Below are positions 1 to 5,160 of a stretch of DNA of 10,374 nucleotides, piece by piece (position 1 is the first letter of the stretch; each line of letters starts with the position of its first letter). This stretch comes from Bacteroidales bacterium. GTDB taxonomy: Bacteria > Bacteroidota > Bacteroidia > Bacteroidales > UBA932. Under the pieces are notes generated by a model that made no database searches, was not told the origin of the DNA, and was given only the letters and a program-made list of their open reading frames with translations. Both the position numbers and the translations under genes were made by a program. The stretch is from the NCBI GenBank assembly GCA_016285215.1, contig JAEEQI010000084.1, positions 1 through 10,374 on the forward strand. The letters run 5' to 3'.

Positions 1-1
1 C

Positions 2-1003
2 GTAGATTTCCCCAAGATGAAGGCTGCTAAGGTGGACGGTGCTTTCTTTGCGCTGTACACCCCGGCTTCTATGGCCCCCGACAGCGCTACTCGTTATGCG
101 CTGGAGATGCTTTCGGCCGTGTATGATGCCGCCGATGCCAATTCCGACCTGGCTGCCGTGACCTTTACACCGGCCGAAGCCGCCGAAAACCGGGAGAAGG
201 GGATTCTCTCTTTATTTATAGGTATGGAGAACGGCTCTCCCATCCAGGAGTCGCTGTCTCTGCTGCGTACCTTCTACCGTTTGGGCGTCAGTTATATGAC
301 GCTTACCCACAACGGGGACAATGCCATAGCCGACGCCGCTTCCGAAGGTAAGCGCTGGGGAGGACTGAGTCCTTTTGGCAAACAGGTAGTGGCCGAGATG
401 AACGCGCTGGGTATGATGATAGATCTGTCCCACGCCTCCGACCAGACGTTCTGGGACTGCATCCGTTTGTCGCAGGCTCCCATTGTGGCCACGCATTCCT
501 GCTGCCGCGCCCTCTGCAGTCATCGCCGCAATCTCACCGACGAGATGCTGCAGGCGCTGGGGGAGAAGGACGGCTATGTGGGCATCAACTTCTATCCCTC
601 TTTCCTCTCCGACGGTTTTGGCAAGAAGCCGGAAGAAGCCGCTCTTCTGGATGAGGCCGATAGGGTAGAGTCCGCCTTTATCAAAGAGCCCGGTAATCCC
701 GAGAAAGTGAAGGCCTGGCAACAGATGCAGGACCGGCTCAACGCCGAGGTCTGGCGTCCGGGCGTAAAGGAAATTGCCGACCATATTGACCACGCCGTCA
801 AATGGGCGGGCATCGAACACGTGGGGATTGGCTCCGATTTCGATGGCATTGAAATCACTCCCGCAGGTCTGGAAAATATCTCCAAGCTGGACATTCTCTG
901 GGACGAGCTCAGGCGCCGCGGATACACGCAGAGCCAGATTGACCTCATTTCCGGCGGCAATTTGATGGCTGTATACGAAAGAGTGCTATCTTGCTCAGAA
1001 TAA
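2..1003 (+). CDS. Membrane dipeptidase (peptidase M19), 5' partial
   Basis: A zinc dipeptidase of the M19 (renal dipeptidase) family, which hydrolyses dipeptides using a two-metal site in a TIM-barrel fold. The frame is open to the left edge and the five codons before the ATG at 17 read VDFPK, which continues the family's N-terminal pattern, so that ATG is internal. The N-terminal HxD metal motif and any signal peptide lie outside the window. Numbered from the ATG at 17, the visible family landmarks are the bridging glutamate in GMENG (E71), the metal histidines in DLSHAS (H140) and ATHSCCRAL (H161), an RRNLTDEM substrate-binding segment (about 171-178) and the acidic SDFDG motif (D275). All are intact, so the enzyme is probably active. 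The gene converges on cinA, and its last codons are part of a hairpin. Substrate and location (periplasmic or cytoplasmic) cannot be decided without the N-terminus. Confidence 0.93.
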   Translation, partial: VDFPKMKAAKVDGAFFALYTPASMAPDSATRYALEMLSAVYDAADANSDLAAVTFTPAEAAENREKGILSLFIGMENGSPIQESLSLLRTFYRLGVSYMTLTHNGDNAIADAASEGKRWGGLSPFGKQVVAEMNALGMMIDLSHASDQTFWDCIRLSQAPIVATHSCCRALCSHRRNLTDEMLQALGEKDGYVGINFYPSFLSDGFGKKPEEAALLDEADRVESAFIKEPGNPEKVKAWQQMQDRLNAEVWRPGVKEIADHIDHAVKWAGIEHVGIGSDFDGIEITPAGLENISKLDILWDELRRRGYTQSQIDLISGGNLMAVYERVLSCSE

Positions 1004-1017
1004 GCGAGTTAGCACTC
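981..1017 (+). terminator. Hairpin overlapping the dipeptidase stop codon
   Basis: Bases 981-995 pair with 1003-1017, with one T-T mismatch and one G-T pair, leaving a 7-base loop. The outer arms are GAGTGCTA and TAGCACTC. The TAA stop codon (1001-1003) sits at the inner edge of the right arm. No T-run follows directly, so on its own it is not a classic intrinsic terminator. It may act with the next hairpin, or protect the 3' end of the mRNA. Confidence 0.5.
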
Positions 1018-1026
1018 TAATCCCAT

Positions 1027-1071
1027 ATTTGAAACATAAATGTTATAGCGTTTAACATTTATGTTTCAAAT
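1027..1071. terminator. Bidirectional terminator with a perfect 19-bp stem
   Basis: Bases 1027-1045 and 1053-1071 are exact reverse complements, enclosing the 7-base loop TAGCGTT. The stem is AT-rich. T-rich sequence follows on the plus strand (1072-1080), but no long uninterrupted T-tract is seen on either side. It lies between the stop codons of the convergent dipeptidase and cinA genes, where a shared terminator is expected. That it terminates transcription is inferred from position and symmetry. Confidence 0.75.
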
Positions 1072-1079
1072 TATTTATA

Positions 1080-2339
1080 TCAATGAGTTAGCTCGGAAAT
1101 GATGTGTAAACGCAGGAAATTGAGGGCCGAGGCTGCGAAGCGCTCGATGTTGCGTTTGCGGTCGTTCTTGTAGTTGAATTTTACGGTGTAGGTACCCTTG
1201 GGAGTGGCCACTCCAACCCATACGGTACCCTCCGGATTGAACTCATCTCCGCCCGGTCCGGCCAGGCCGGTGGTGGAAACGGAGTAGTCGCTTCCGGTGA
1301 GTTTTCTAACGCCTTCGGCCATTGCTGCCGCGACCTCGGAACTCACTACGCCGCATTTTTCGATGATGGAAGAGGGGATTCCCAGCACGGTTTCCTTAAC
1401 GGAAATGGCATAGGAAGTGACGGATCCCAGGAAGTAGGAGGAGGAACCCGGTACGGTGGTGATGAGGTGGGCGATTTCACCTCCGGTGCAGGATTCTGCG
1501 GCCGAAAGGGTGAGTCCGTGCTCCTTCAGAAGCTTCCCAATCTGGGTTTCCAGGTTGGAATCTTCGTCGGCATAGATCAAATCTCCCAGAATTTCCTTCA
1601 ATTTGGCTAGTTCAACTTCCATTTTCTCCATCTGACGGGCAGCTTCTCCGCCGTAGCAGGACAGACGGAGCCGGATGCCGGTGAGGGGATTGGGGAGATA
1701 GGCCAGGTGCATATCTTCCGGAAGGGCGTCTTCCCAAGGAGCGATTTTTTCCGAGAGGGCGCTTTCGGCCAGACCGTAAACCATCACGTTTTTGTGTAAA
1801 ATGGTGGCGAGTTGCTGGTGTTGTTTCACATCTTCCACCACTTGCGGGATGGCGCCCACGGCTTCGTGCGGAACGCCCGGCAGAGCGTAGAGCGTTCCAC
1901 CCCCATTCACATTTCTGAAAATCATAATGGGAGCGGTTCCGAGCCTGTTCACAAGTATTTCGGCGGTGTCGGGGACATCGGCCTGGGCCAGGTTGATGGG
2001 CAAAACGTCCAGTCCTCGGCTCTTCAGAATAGTATGTACCATCTCCAGCTGGCCGGGGTGACGTACAAAACCTTTGCTGCCGGTGAGGGTAGCGAGTACA
2101 GATTTGGTAATATCGTCCTTGGTGGGTCCCAGACCGCCGGTGGAGATGACGATATCGCTGTTCTGGAGCGCCTGGGAGAGGGTGTGGGCAATTTCTTCCT
2201 TGCTGTCTCCTATGGAAATCATCCGGTTCACGTGGATACCGATGCCTTCCAGGGACTGGGCCAGCTTCTGGGAATTGGTATCTAGTACCTGGCCAATCAG
2301 AATCTCGTCTCCAATGGTGACGATAGTAGCGGTTTTCAT
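1080..2339 (-). CDS. cinA: CinA family protein (MoCF-like domain plus nicotinamide-nucleotide amidase domain)
   Basis: A full-length two-domain CinA of 419 residues, a usual size for the family. The N-terminal MoaB/MogA-like domain (about 1-170) carries TIGDEIL (8-14), the STGGLGPTKDD loop (66-76) and LPGVPHEA (153-160). The C-terminal CinA domain (about 265-410) carries AAESCTGG (280-287) and TGLAGPGGD (357-365), typical of NMN deamidases. In characterised relatives the C-terminal domain converts NMN to nicotinate mononucleotide for NAD recycling, and the N-terminal domain can act as an ADP-ribose pyrophosphatase. Both activities are transferred here by homology. The ATG (2339-2337) overlaps the TGA of the DHODH-like gene as ATGA, so translation is probably coupled. 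The gene ends 8 bases from a perfect hairpin. The name comes from competence/damage inducibility in streptococci, and nothing here suggests a competence role. Confidence 0.96.
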   Translation of the reverse strand: MKTATIVTIGDEILIGQVLDTNSQKLAQSLEGIGIHVNRMISIGDSKEEIAHTLSQALQNSDIVISTGGLGPTKDDITKSVLATLTGSKGFVRHPGQLEMVHTILKSRGLDVLPINLAQADVPDTAEILVNRLGTAPIMIFRNVNGGGTLYALPGVPHEAVGAIPQVVEDVKQHQQLATILHKNVMVYGLAESALSEKIAPWEDALPEDMHLAYLPNPLTGIRLRLSCYGGEAARQMEKMEVELAKLKEILGDLIYADEDSNLETQIGKLLKEHGLTLSAAESCTGGEIAHLITTVPGSSSYFLGSVTSYAISVKETVLGIPSSIIEKCGVVSSEVAAAMAEGVRKLTGSDYSVSTTGLAGPGGDEFNPEGTVWVGVATPKGTYTVKFNYKNDRKRNIERFAASALNFLRLHIISELTH

Positions 2340-3001
2340 TGCTGGGATAGGGTTTTCAGGAATTTTTGAAAAGCGAAGGGACCCAGGGTGGTCTCTACCA
2401 GGGAGGCCCCGGCCGCTATGCAGGCCATAGCGTCTTCTGCATTTTCTGCTGCACCTATAATGGGTACACGCCCCTGCGTCTCTTCCAAAACCATCTGCAC
2501 TTTACGGGCACCGGGGGCCACGATGGCATCTATGCCGGACAGGCGGCAGTGGTCCAGGAGGGCTTTAATCTCGTCCGGAGTGTGGCCGTGGGATAGCCTG
2601 AGGGCTATGGGGGTGTAATGCTCATAGCAGAGACGGAGGTTTACAACCTCGTCCAGGAGAACGGAGGTATCCGAGATGTCGGGGGAGTCTATGCCGTGGT
2701 CTCCGTCCGGATCTATTATAATAAGGTCAGAAAAATCGTATACCAGGGAGAAGCTTCTGGAAAGATCGGTGGCCACATTGATGGCCAGAACGGTCTTTTT
2801 GCGGTAGTCCTGCAGGGCCAGAACCCAATTGAGAACATCCTCAGACGGGGGAGTCAGGGTAACGAAGCCGGCACCGAAGGTACGGCACTCACGCAGCTGG
2901 CGGATGGTGGGACTCTGCCGGAGTCCGGCCGGGTTCTTAAAAGGAATACCGGCCACATTGGTGTCCAGTGCTTTTTTATTGCGGGATCCGAAAATGCACA
3001 T
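2336..3001 (-). CDS. Shortened dihydroorotate-dehydrogenase-like protein, possibly without catalysis
   Basis: A 221-residue protein when read from the ATG at 3001. The N-terminus (NVAGIPFKNPAGL, then FGAGFVTL) resembles the start of the PyrD TIM barrel (GLTFKNPVGLAAG, then GFGFVEVG). The C-terminus (VPIIGAAENAEDAMACIAAG, then ASLVETTLGPFAF) resembles the phosphate-binding end (IPIIGVGGI.S.EDA..K..AGASLVQ). Class 2 enzymes have about 340 residues. The NVSSPN segment, the lysine of the KIAPD strand and the GGLSG segment have no clear match here. The corresponding places read IIIDPDGDHGID, IALRLSHG and IVAPGARK. I therefore infer a TIM-barrel relative of DHODH that has lost or changed its flavin chemistry. 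The ATG at 3001 is preferred because a GTG 21 bases upstream lies inside a promoter-like element. The ATGA overlap with cinA suggests a linked role. Another barrel family is possible. Confidence 0.6.
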   Translation of the reverse strand: MCIFGSRNKKALDTNVAGIPFKNPAGLRQSPTIRQLRECRTFGAGFVTLTPPSEDVLNWVLALQDYRKKTVLAINVATDLSRSFSLVYDFSDLIIIDPDGDHGIDSPDISDTSVLLDEVVNLRLCYEHYTPIALRLSHGHTPDEIKALLDHCRLSGIDAIVAPGARKVQMVLEETQGRVPIIGAAENAEDAMACIAAGASLVETTLGPFAFQKFLKTLSQQ

Positions 3002-3002
3002 A

Positions 3003-3020
3003 GCAGCTTTTATTAGCTGC
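3003..3020 (-). repeat. Small hairpin in the leader of the DHODH-like gene
   Basis: GCAGCT (3003-3008) and AGCTGC (3015-3020) form a 6-bp stem around a 6-base loop, ending one base before the ATG at 3001. In the minus-strand transcript it would cover almost the whole predicted leader and hold the purine-rich part near its loop. It could limit ribosome access or act as a weak end for the XRE transcript. No T-run follows, so termination is unlikely. Confidence 0.4.
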
Positions 3021-3021
3021 A

Positions 3022-3029
3022 CAAAGATA
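3022..3029 (-). promoter_or_regulatory. Candidate -7 promoter element for the DHODH-like/cinA pair
   Basis: On the minus strand this reads TATCTTTG, an exact match to the Bacteroidota -7 consensus TAnnTTTG. No good TTTG is found at the usual -33 distance. It lies in the gap between the XRE stop and the DHODH-like ATG, so it could start transcription independently of the XRE promoter. It covers the alternative GTG start at 3022, which argues against using that codon. Confidence 0.4.
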
Positions 3030-3034
3030 GCAAA

Positions 3035-3409
3035 TTATTCGCTTTGACGGAATTCCTGGAAGGTTTTGTCCGAGAAGAAGATCATGATTTTGGAGATCTC
3101 CCGCTGGGGCAGACCACCCGTAGGGATGGAGAAAAGGTCCAGCTGGACGGGTTCATCCTGCTGGGCAGGGGCCTCCTGAGGGGTCTGAGCGGCCTCTGGC
3201 TCGTGATACATCTTGCCTTTGCCGCTGAGCAGCCACTCTAAATTAAGGTTAGGGTAGTGCAGGATCAGGCTTTCCAGAAAGTCGTAGCCGGGCTTGTTTC
3301 TACCGGCCAGAATGTTGGACACACTGCCCCTTGCGACCGACAGAGTATCTGCCAGCTGCGTTTGGGTTATATTCTCGGCCTGCAAGAATTGTAAAAGTCT
3401 CCGATTCAT
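3035..3409 (-). CDS. XRE-family helix-turn-helix regulator
   Basis: A 124-residue DNA-binding protein. The N-terminal domain (about 3-67) is a Cro/CI-type HTH: helix 2 spans ITQTQLADTL and the recognition helix spans ARGSVSNILAGR (about 26-37). HYPNLNLEWLLSGKGKMY follows, an ending I associate with small HTH proteins of Bacteroidota. A proline/glutamine/glutamate-rich linker (about 70-90) leads to a short conserved-looking tail (KIMIFFSDKTFQEF), possibly for ligand binding or dimerisation. The frame continues upstream to an ATG at 3460, but the promoter elements at 3430-3461 would then be inside the gene, so the ATG at 3409 is chosen. It is 33 bases upstream of the DHODH-like gene on the same strand and may regulate that cluster or itself. 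Targets are not visible. Confidence 0.88.
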   Translation of the reverse strand: MNRRLLQFLQAENITQTQLADTLSVARGSVSNILAGRNKPGYDFLESLILHYPNLNLEWLLSGKGKMYHEPEAAQTPQEAPAQQDEPVQLDLFSIPTGGLPQREISKIMIFFSDKTFQEFRQSE

Positions 3410-3429
3410 ATTTGTGAACTTTTCTGCCA

Positions 3430-3461
3430 CAAATATAAAACAAGATTTTCGAAAAAACAAA
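3430..3461 (-). promoter_or_regulatory. Bacteroidota-type promoter of the XRE gene
   Basis: Reading the minus strand, a -33 TTTG (3461-3458) is followed after 20 bases by TATATTTG (3437-3430), an exact TAnnTTTG -7 element. Spacing and sequence both fit the consensus of this phylum. Transcription would start around 3424, giving a leader of about 15 bases before the ATG at 3409. This promoter decides the start codon of the XRE gene. Confidence 0.7.
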
Positions 3462-3510
3462 CCTTTTTTGGGGGCAAATAAAAGGATAGAAGTGGTTTTT
3501 GATTTTATGA

Positions 3511-3572
3511 TAGCTAACTAATACTTTAATATAAAACATATAAGTAGCTGATTAGTCAATACTTAATATAAA
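3511..3572. repeat. Imperfect direct repeat, about 34-base period
   Basis: Copy one (3511-3535) begins TAGCTAACT and ends AATACTTTAATATAAA. Copy two (3545-3572) begins TAGCTGATTAGTC and ends AATACTTAATATAAA. The copies agree at both ends, with a small insertion in the middle of the second and one missing T. They may be paired protein-binding sites or an old tandem duplication. Confidence 0.5.
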
Positions 3573-3767
3573 TAATAGATATTTTTATACAAGCAATTGG
3601 CTCATTCTGGGGATAGGGGAGCAATATTATATTTTATGATTCTTCATATAAAAATGCGTAAATAACTGATTATGTGCATAATAACTCTAATGCAATAATA
3701 CCCATAAAAATAAACAATAATGTTTTAGCAAGCATTATTCATAATTCTTTGCAGAGTGAATAAAATT

Positions 3768-3809
3768 CAAATATGTGAAATGAAATCGAGTGGGCGTGTT
3801 TCATATTTG
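3768..3809. repeat. Imperfect inverted repeat upstream of queA
   Basis: CAAATATG (3768-3775) followed by GAAA (3777-3780) is mirrored by TTTCATATTTG (3799-3809), giving about 11 paired bases with a small bulge. Each arm contains CATATTTG reading outward on opposite strands, one base from the -7 consensus TAnnTTTG. It could be an operator or a weak divergent promoter pair. Confidence 0.4.
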
Positions 3810-3848
3810 TGTACAAAATCGGGCTCTGAGACCTGTACGGGATAAGAC

Positions 3849-3879
3849 TTTCGTATTTGGGATAAAAGGTGTAACTTTG
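3849..3879 (+). promoter_or_regulatory. Promoter of queA
   Basis: TAACTTTG (3872-3879) matches the -7 consensus TAnnTTTG exactly. TTTC at 3849-3852 stands 19 bases before it as a near-match to the -33 TTTG. A perfect TTTG at 3856-3859 is only 12 bases away, an arrangement repeated at the acyltransferase promoter. The expected start near 3885 leaves a leader of about 16 bases before the ATG at 3902. Confidence 0.6.
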
Positions 3880-3894
3880 TTCAAAATTTTGAAC
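3879..3894. promoter_or_regulatory. Perfect 16-bp palindrome at the queA transcription start
   Basis: GTTCAAAATTTTGAAC is its own reverse complement over all 16 bases. It overlaps the last base of the -7 element, spans the predicted start of transcription and ends 7 bases before the queA ATG. Position and symmetry fit an operator for a dimeric regulator. It could equally act in the RNA as a weak self-pairing site. No second copy was noticed in the window. Confidence 0.45.
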
Positions 3895-3901
3895 TGAGAA
3901 A

Positions 3902-5110
3902 ATGATACCCGAAATCCGCATAGAAGACTATAATTACGGACTCGACGACAGCAGAATTGCAAAGTATCCGCTTCCTGAAAGGGATGCCACCAAACTCCTT
4001 CACTATAAAAACGGCGTCATCGAAGATTTGCACTTCAGAGATTTGCCCACCTTGCTGGAGTCCGACACCCTTATGGTCTTCAATGACACCAAAGTGGTCC
4101 CCGCCCGACTCCATTTTCAGAGAGAAAGCGGAGCCCATATAGAAATTTTTTGTCTGGAGCCGGTGGATCCGGCAGAATACAACCTGGCTTTTGCCGCAAC
4201 CGAGTCCTGCTCCTGGAAATGCGTGATTGGAAATGCCAAAAAGTGGAAAAACGACATCCTGTCTCTATACAATCCAGCTTCCGATTCCCTTTTAAAAGAG
4301 CTGTCTCTTACGGCAGAACTCCTTTCCAGGGAAGGACAGACCGGCGTCGTCCGCTTTGCGTGGAACGGGGCTTTTCCGTTCTCCAAAGTCCTGGAACAAG
4401 CTGGAACTGTTCCCATTCCGCCGTACTTGAATAGGGAATCGGAAGAGGTTGATACCCAGCGTTATCAGACCGTTTATGCCCATATCAGGGGCTCTGTGGC
4501 TGCTCCTACGGCCGGTTTGCACTTCACGGAAGACGTGCTTAACCGCCTTAAACAGAAGGGGATAGAGATGGATAACGTGTGTCTGCACGTGGGCGCCGGT
4601 ACCTTCCTTCCGGTCAAGAGTTCCCTGGTTTCCGAGCATCCTATGCACCGCGAACCTTTTGTGGTTTCCCGCAATCTGATTGACCGTTTGGCCCACAAAA
4701 ATGGGCCTCTGCTGGCCGTAGGAACCACTTCTGTGCGTACTTTGGAGTCTCTGTACTATATTGGCGTGAGCTGCATCGAGAGGGGAGTTCCGGAGGATGT
4801 GGAGCAGTGGGCACCCTACAACCGGGAGTATTCCTATACTACGCAGGAGGCCCTGGAAGCCATTGTCAAGTATCTGGACAACAACGGATTAAATGCTCTG
4901 GTAGCCGGAACCCGCATCATCATCGTGCCCGGATTCCGCTTCCGGCTGGTAGATAAGCTTGTGACCAACTTTCACCAACCTGAAAGCACCCTTATATTAC
5001 TCGTTTCTGCTTTCGTAAATGGCGATTGGCGAACAATTTACGACCACGCATTAAAGAATAACTTTAGGTTCCTCAGCTACGGAGACAGCTCGCTCCTGGA
5101 GCGCGAATAG
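3902..5110 (+). CDS. queA: S-adenosylmethionine:tRNA ribosyltransferase-isomerase
   Basis: QueA transfers and isomerises the ribosyl group of SAM onto 7-aminomethyl-7-deazaguanine in the tRNA anticodon, forming epoxyqueuosine, the second-to-last step of queuosine synthesis. Family motifs occur in order: VFNDTKVVPARL (59-70), GTVPIPPYLNR (168-178), RYQTVYA (187-193), GSVAAPTAGLHFT (197-209), HVGAGTFLPV (229-238), VGTTSVRTLES (273-283), LVTNFHQPEST (353-363) and FLSYGDSSLL (390-399). At 402 residues it is longer than the usual 345-355. Much of the excess lies between VGTTSVRTLES and the GTRIIIVPGFRF segment (about 284-335), where most QueA proteins are much shorter. The ATG is fixed by a promoter 23 bases upstream. 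No preQ1 riboswitch was found. A small hairpin (5091-5103) lies at the 3' end without a T-run. No other queuosine gene is in the window. Confidence 0.95.
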   Translation: MIPEIRIEDYNYGLDDSRIAKYPLPERDATKLLHYKNGVIEDLHFRDLPTLLESDTLMVFNDTKVVPARLHFQRESGAHIEIFCLEPVDPAEYNLAFAATESCSWKCVIGNAKKWKNDILSLYNPASDSLLKELSLTAELLSREGQTGVVRFAWNGAFPFSKVLEQAGTVPIPPYLNRESEEVDTQRYQTVYAHIRGSVAAPTAGLHFTEDVLNRLKQKGIEMDNVCLHVGAGTFLPVKSSLVSEHPMHREPFVVSRNLIDRLAHKNGPLLAVGTTSVRTLESLYYIGVSCIERGVPEDVEQWAPYNREYSYTTQEALEAIVKYLDNNGLNALVAGTRIIIVPGFRFRLVDKLVTNFHQPESTLILLVSAFVNGDWRTIYDHALKNNFRFLSYGDSSLLERE

Positions 5111-5114
5111 CTAA

Positions 5115-5140
5115 TATTTGGAATAGTTTTTGTACCTTTG
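5115..5140 (+). promoter_or_regulatory. Promoter of the acyltransferase gene
   Basis: TACCTTTG (5133-5140) matches the -7 consensus TAnnTTTG. TATTTGG (5115-5121) precedes it with the same 18-base start-to-start distance as in front of queA. Transcription would begin near 5146, about 15 bases before the ATG at 5161. This rules out the in-frame TTG at 5143 as the likely start. Confidence 0.6.
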
Positions 5141-5160
5141 TATTGAAAAAATACAGGACT

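Larger units (their letters stand above)
3462..3848. other. AT-rich spacer without a recognisable gene
   Basis: This stretch between divergent promoters is strikingly AT-rich compared with the flanking genes. I find no ORF with gene-like composition, no tRNA-like fold and no coding remnant I can name. It contains an imperfect direct repeat (3511-3572), an AT-only hairpin (AATAATG at 3716-3722 with CATTATT at 3733-3739) and an imperfect inverted repeat (3768-3809). A regulatory role, a small RNA or decayed sequence are all possible. Confidence 0.6.

Noticed and set aside
212..820. Minus-strand open frame opposite the dipeptidase
   Set aside because: It overlaps the conserved M19 motifs on the other strand and resembles no known family.
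981..1017. CIRCE-like half-sites GAGTGCTA and TTAGCACTC
   Set aside because: The real CIRCE element is TTAGCACTC-N9-GAGTGCTAA. Here the half-sites are in the opposite order, farther apart, and at the 3' end of a dipeptidase gene rather than upstream of a chaperone gene.
3002..3022. GTG start adding seven residues to the DHODH-like protein
   Set aside because: The GTG overlaps the TATCTTTG element and the added residues are encoded by the leader hairpin. The ATG at 3001 fits better.
3462..3901. preQ1 riboswitch upstream of queA
   Set aside because: I looked for the C-rich core and the A-rich tail that pairs with the loop and found neither. The predicted leader is only about 16 bases.
3739..3921. 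Minus-strand 60-codon frame across the queA promoter
   Set aside because: It starts inside queA in antisense, runs through the promoter and the palindrome, and has the composition of AT-rich spacer rather than a gene.
5091..5103. Terminator at the end of queA
   Set aside because: CGCTC-CTG-GAGCG can fold, but the stem is only five pairs, lies within the coding sequence and has no T-run after it.
5143..5160. TTG start adding six residues to the acyltransferase
   Set aside because: It lies directly after the -7 element, at or before the predicted transcription start. The ATG at 5161 needs no such exception.
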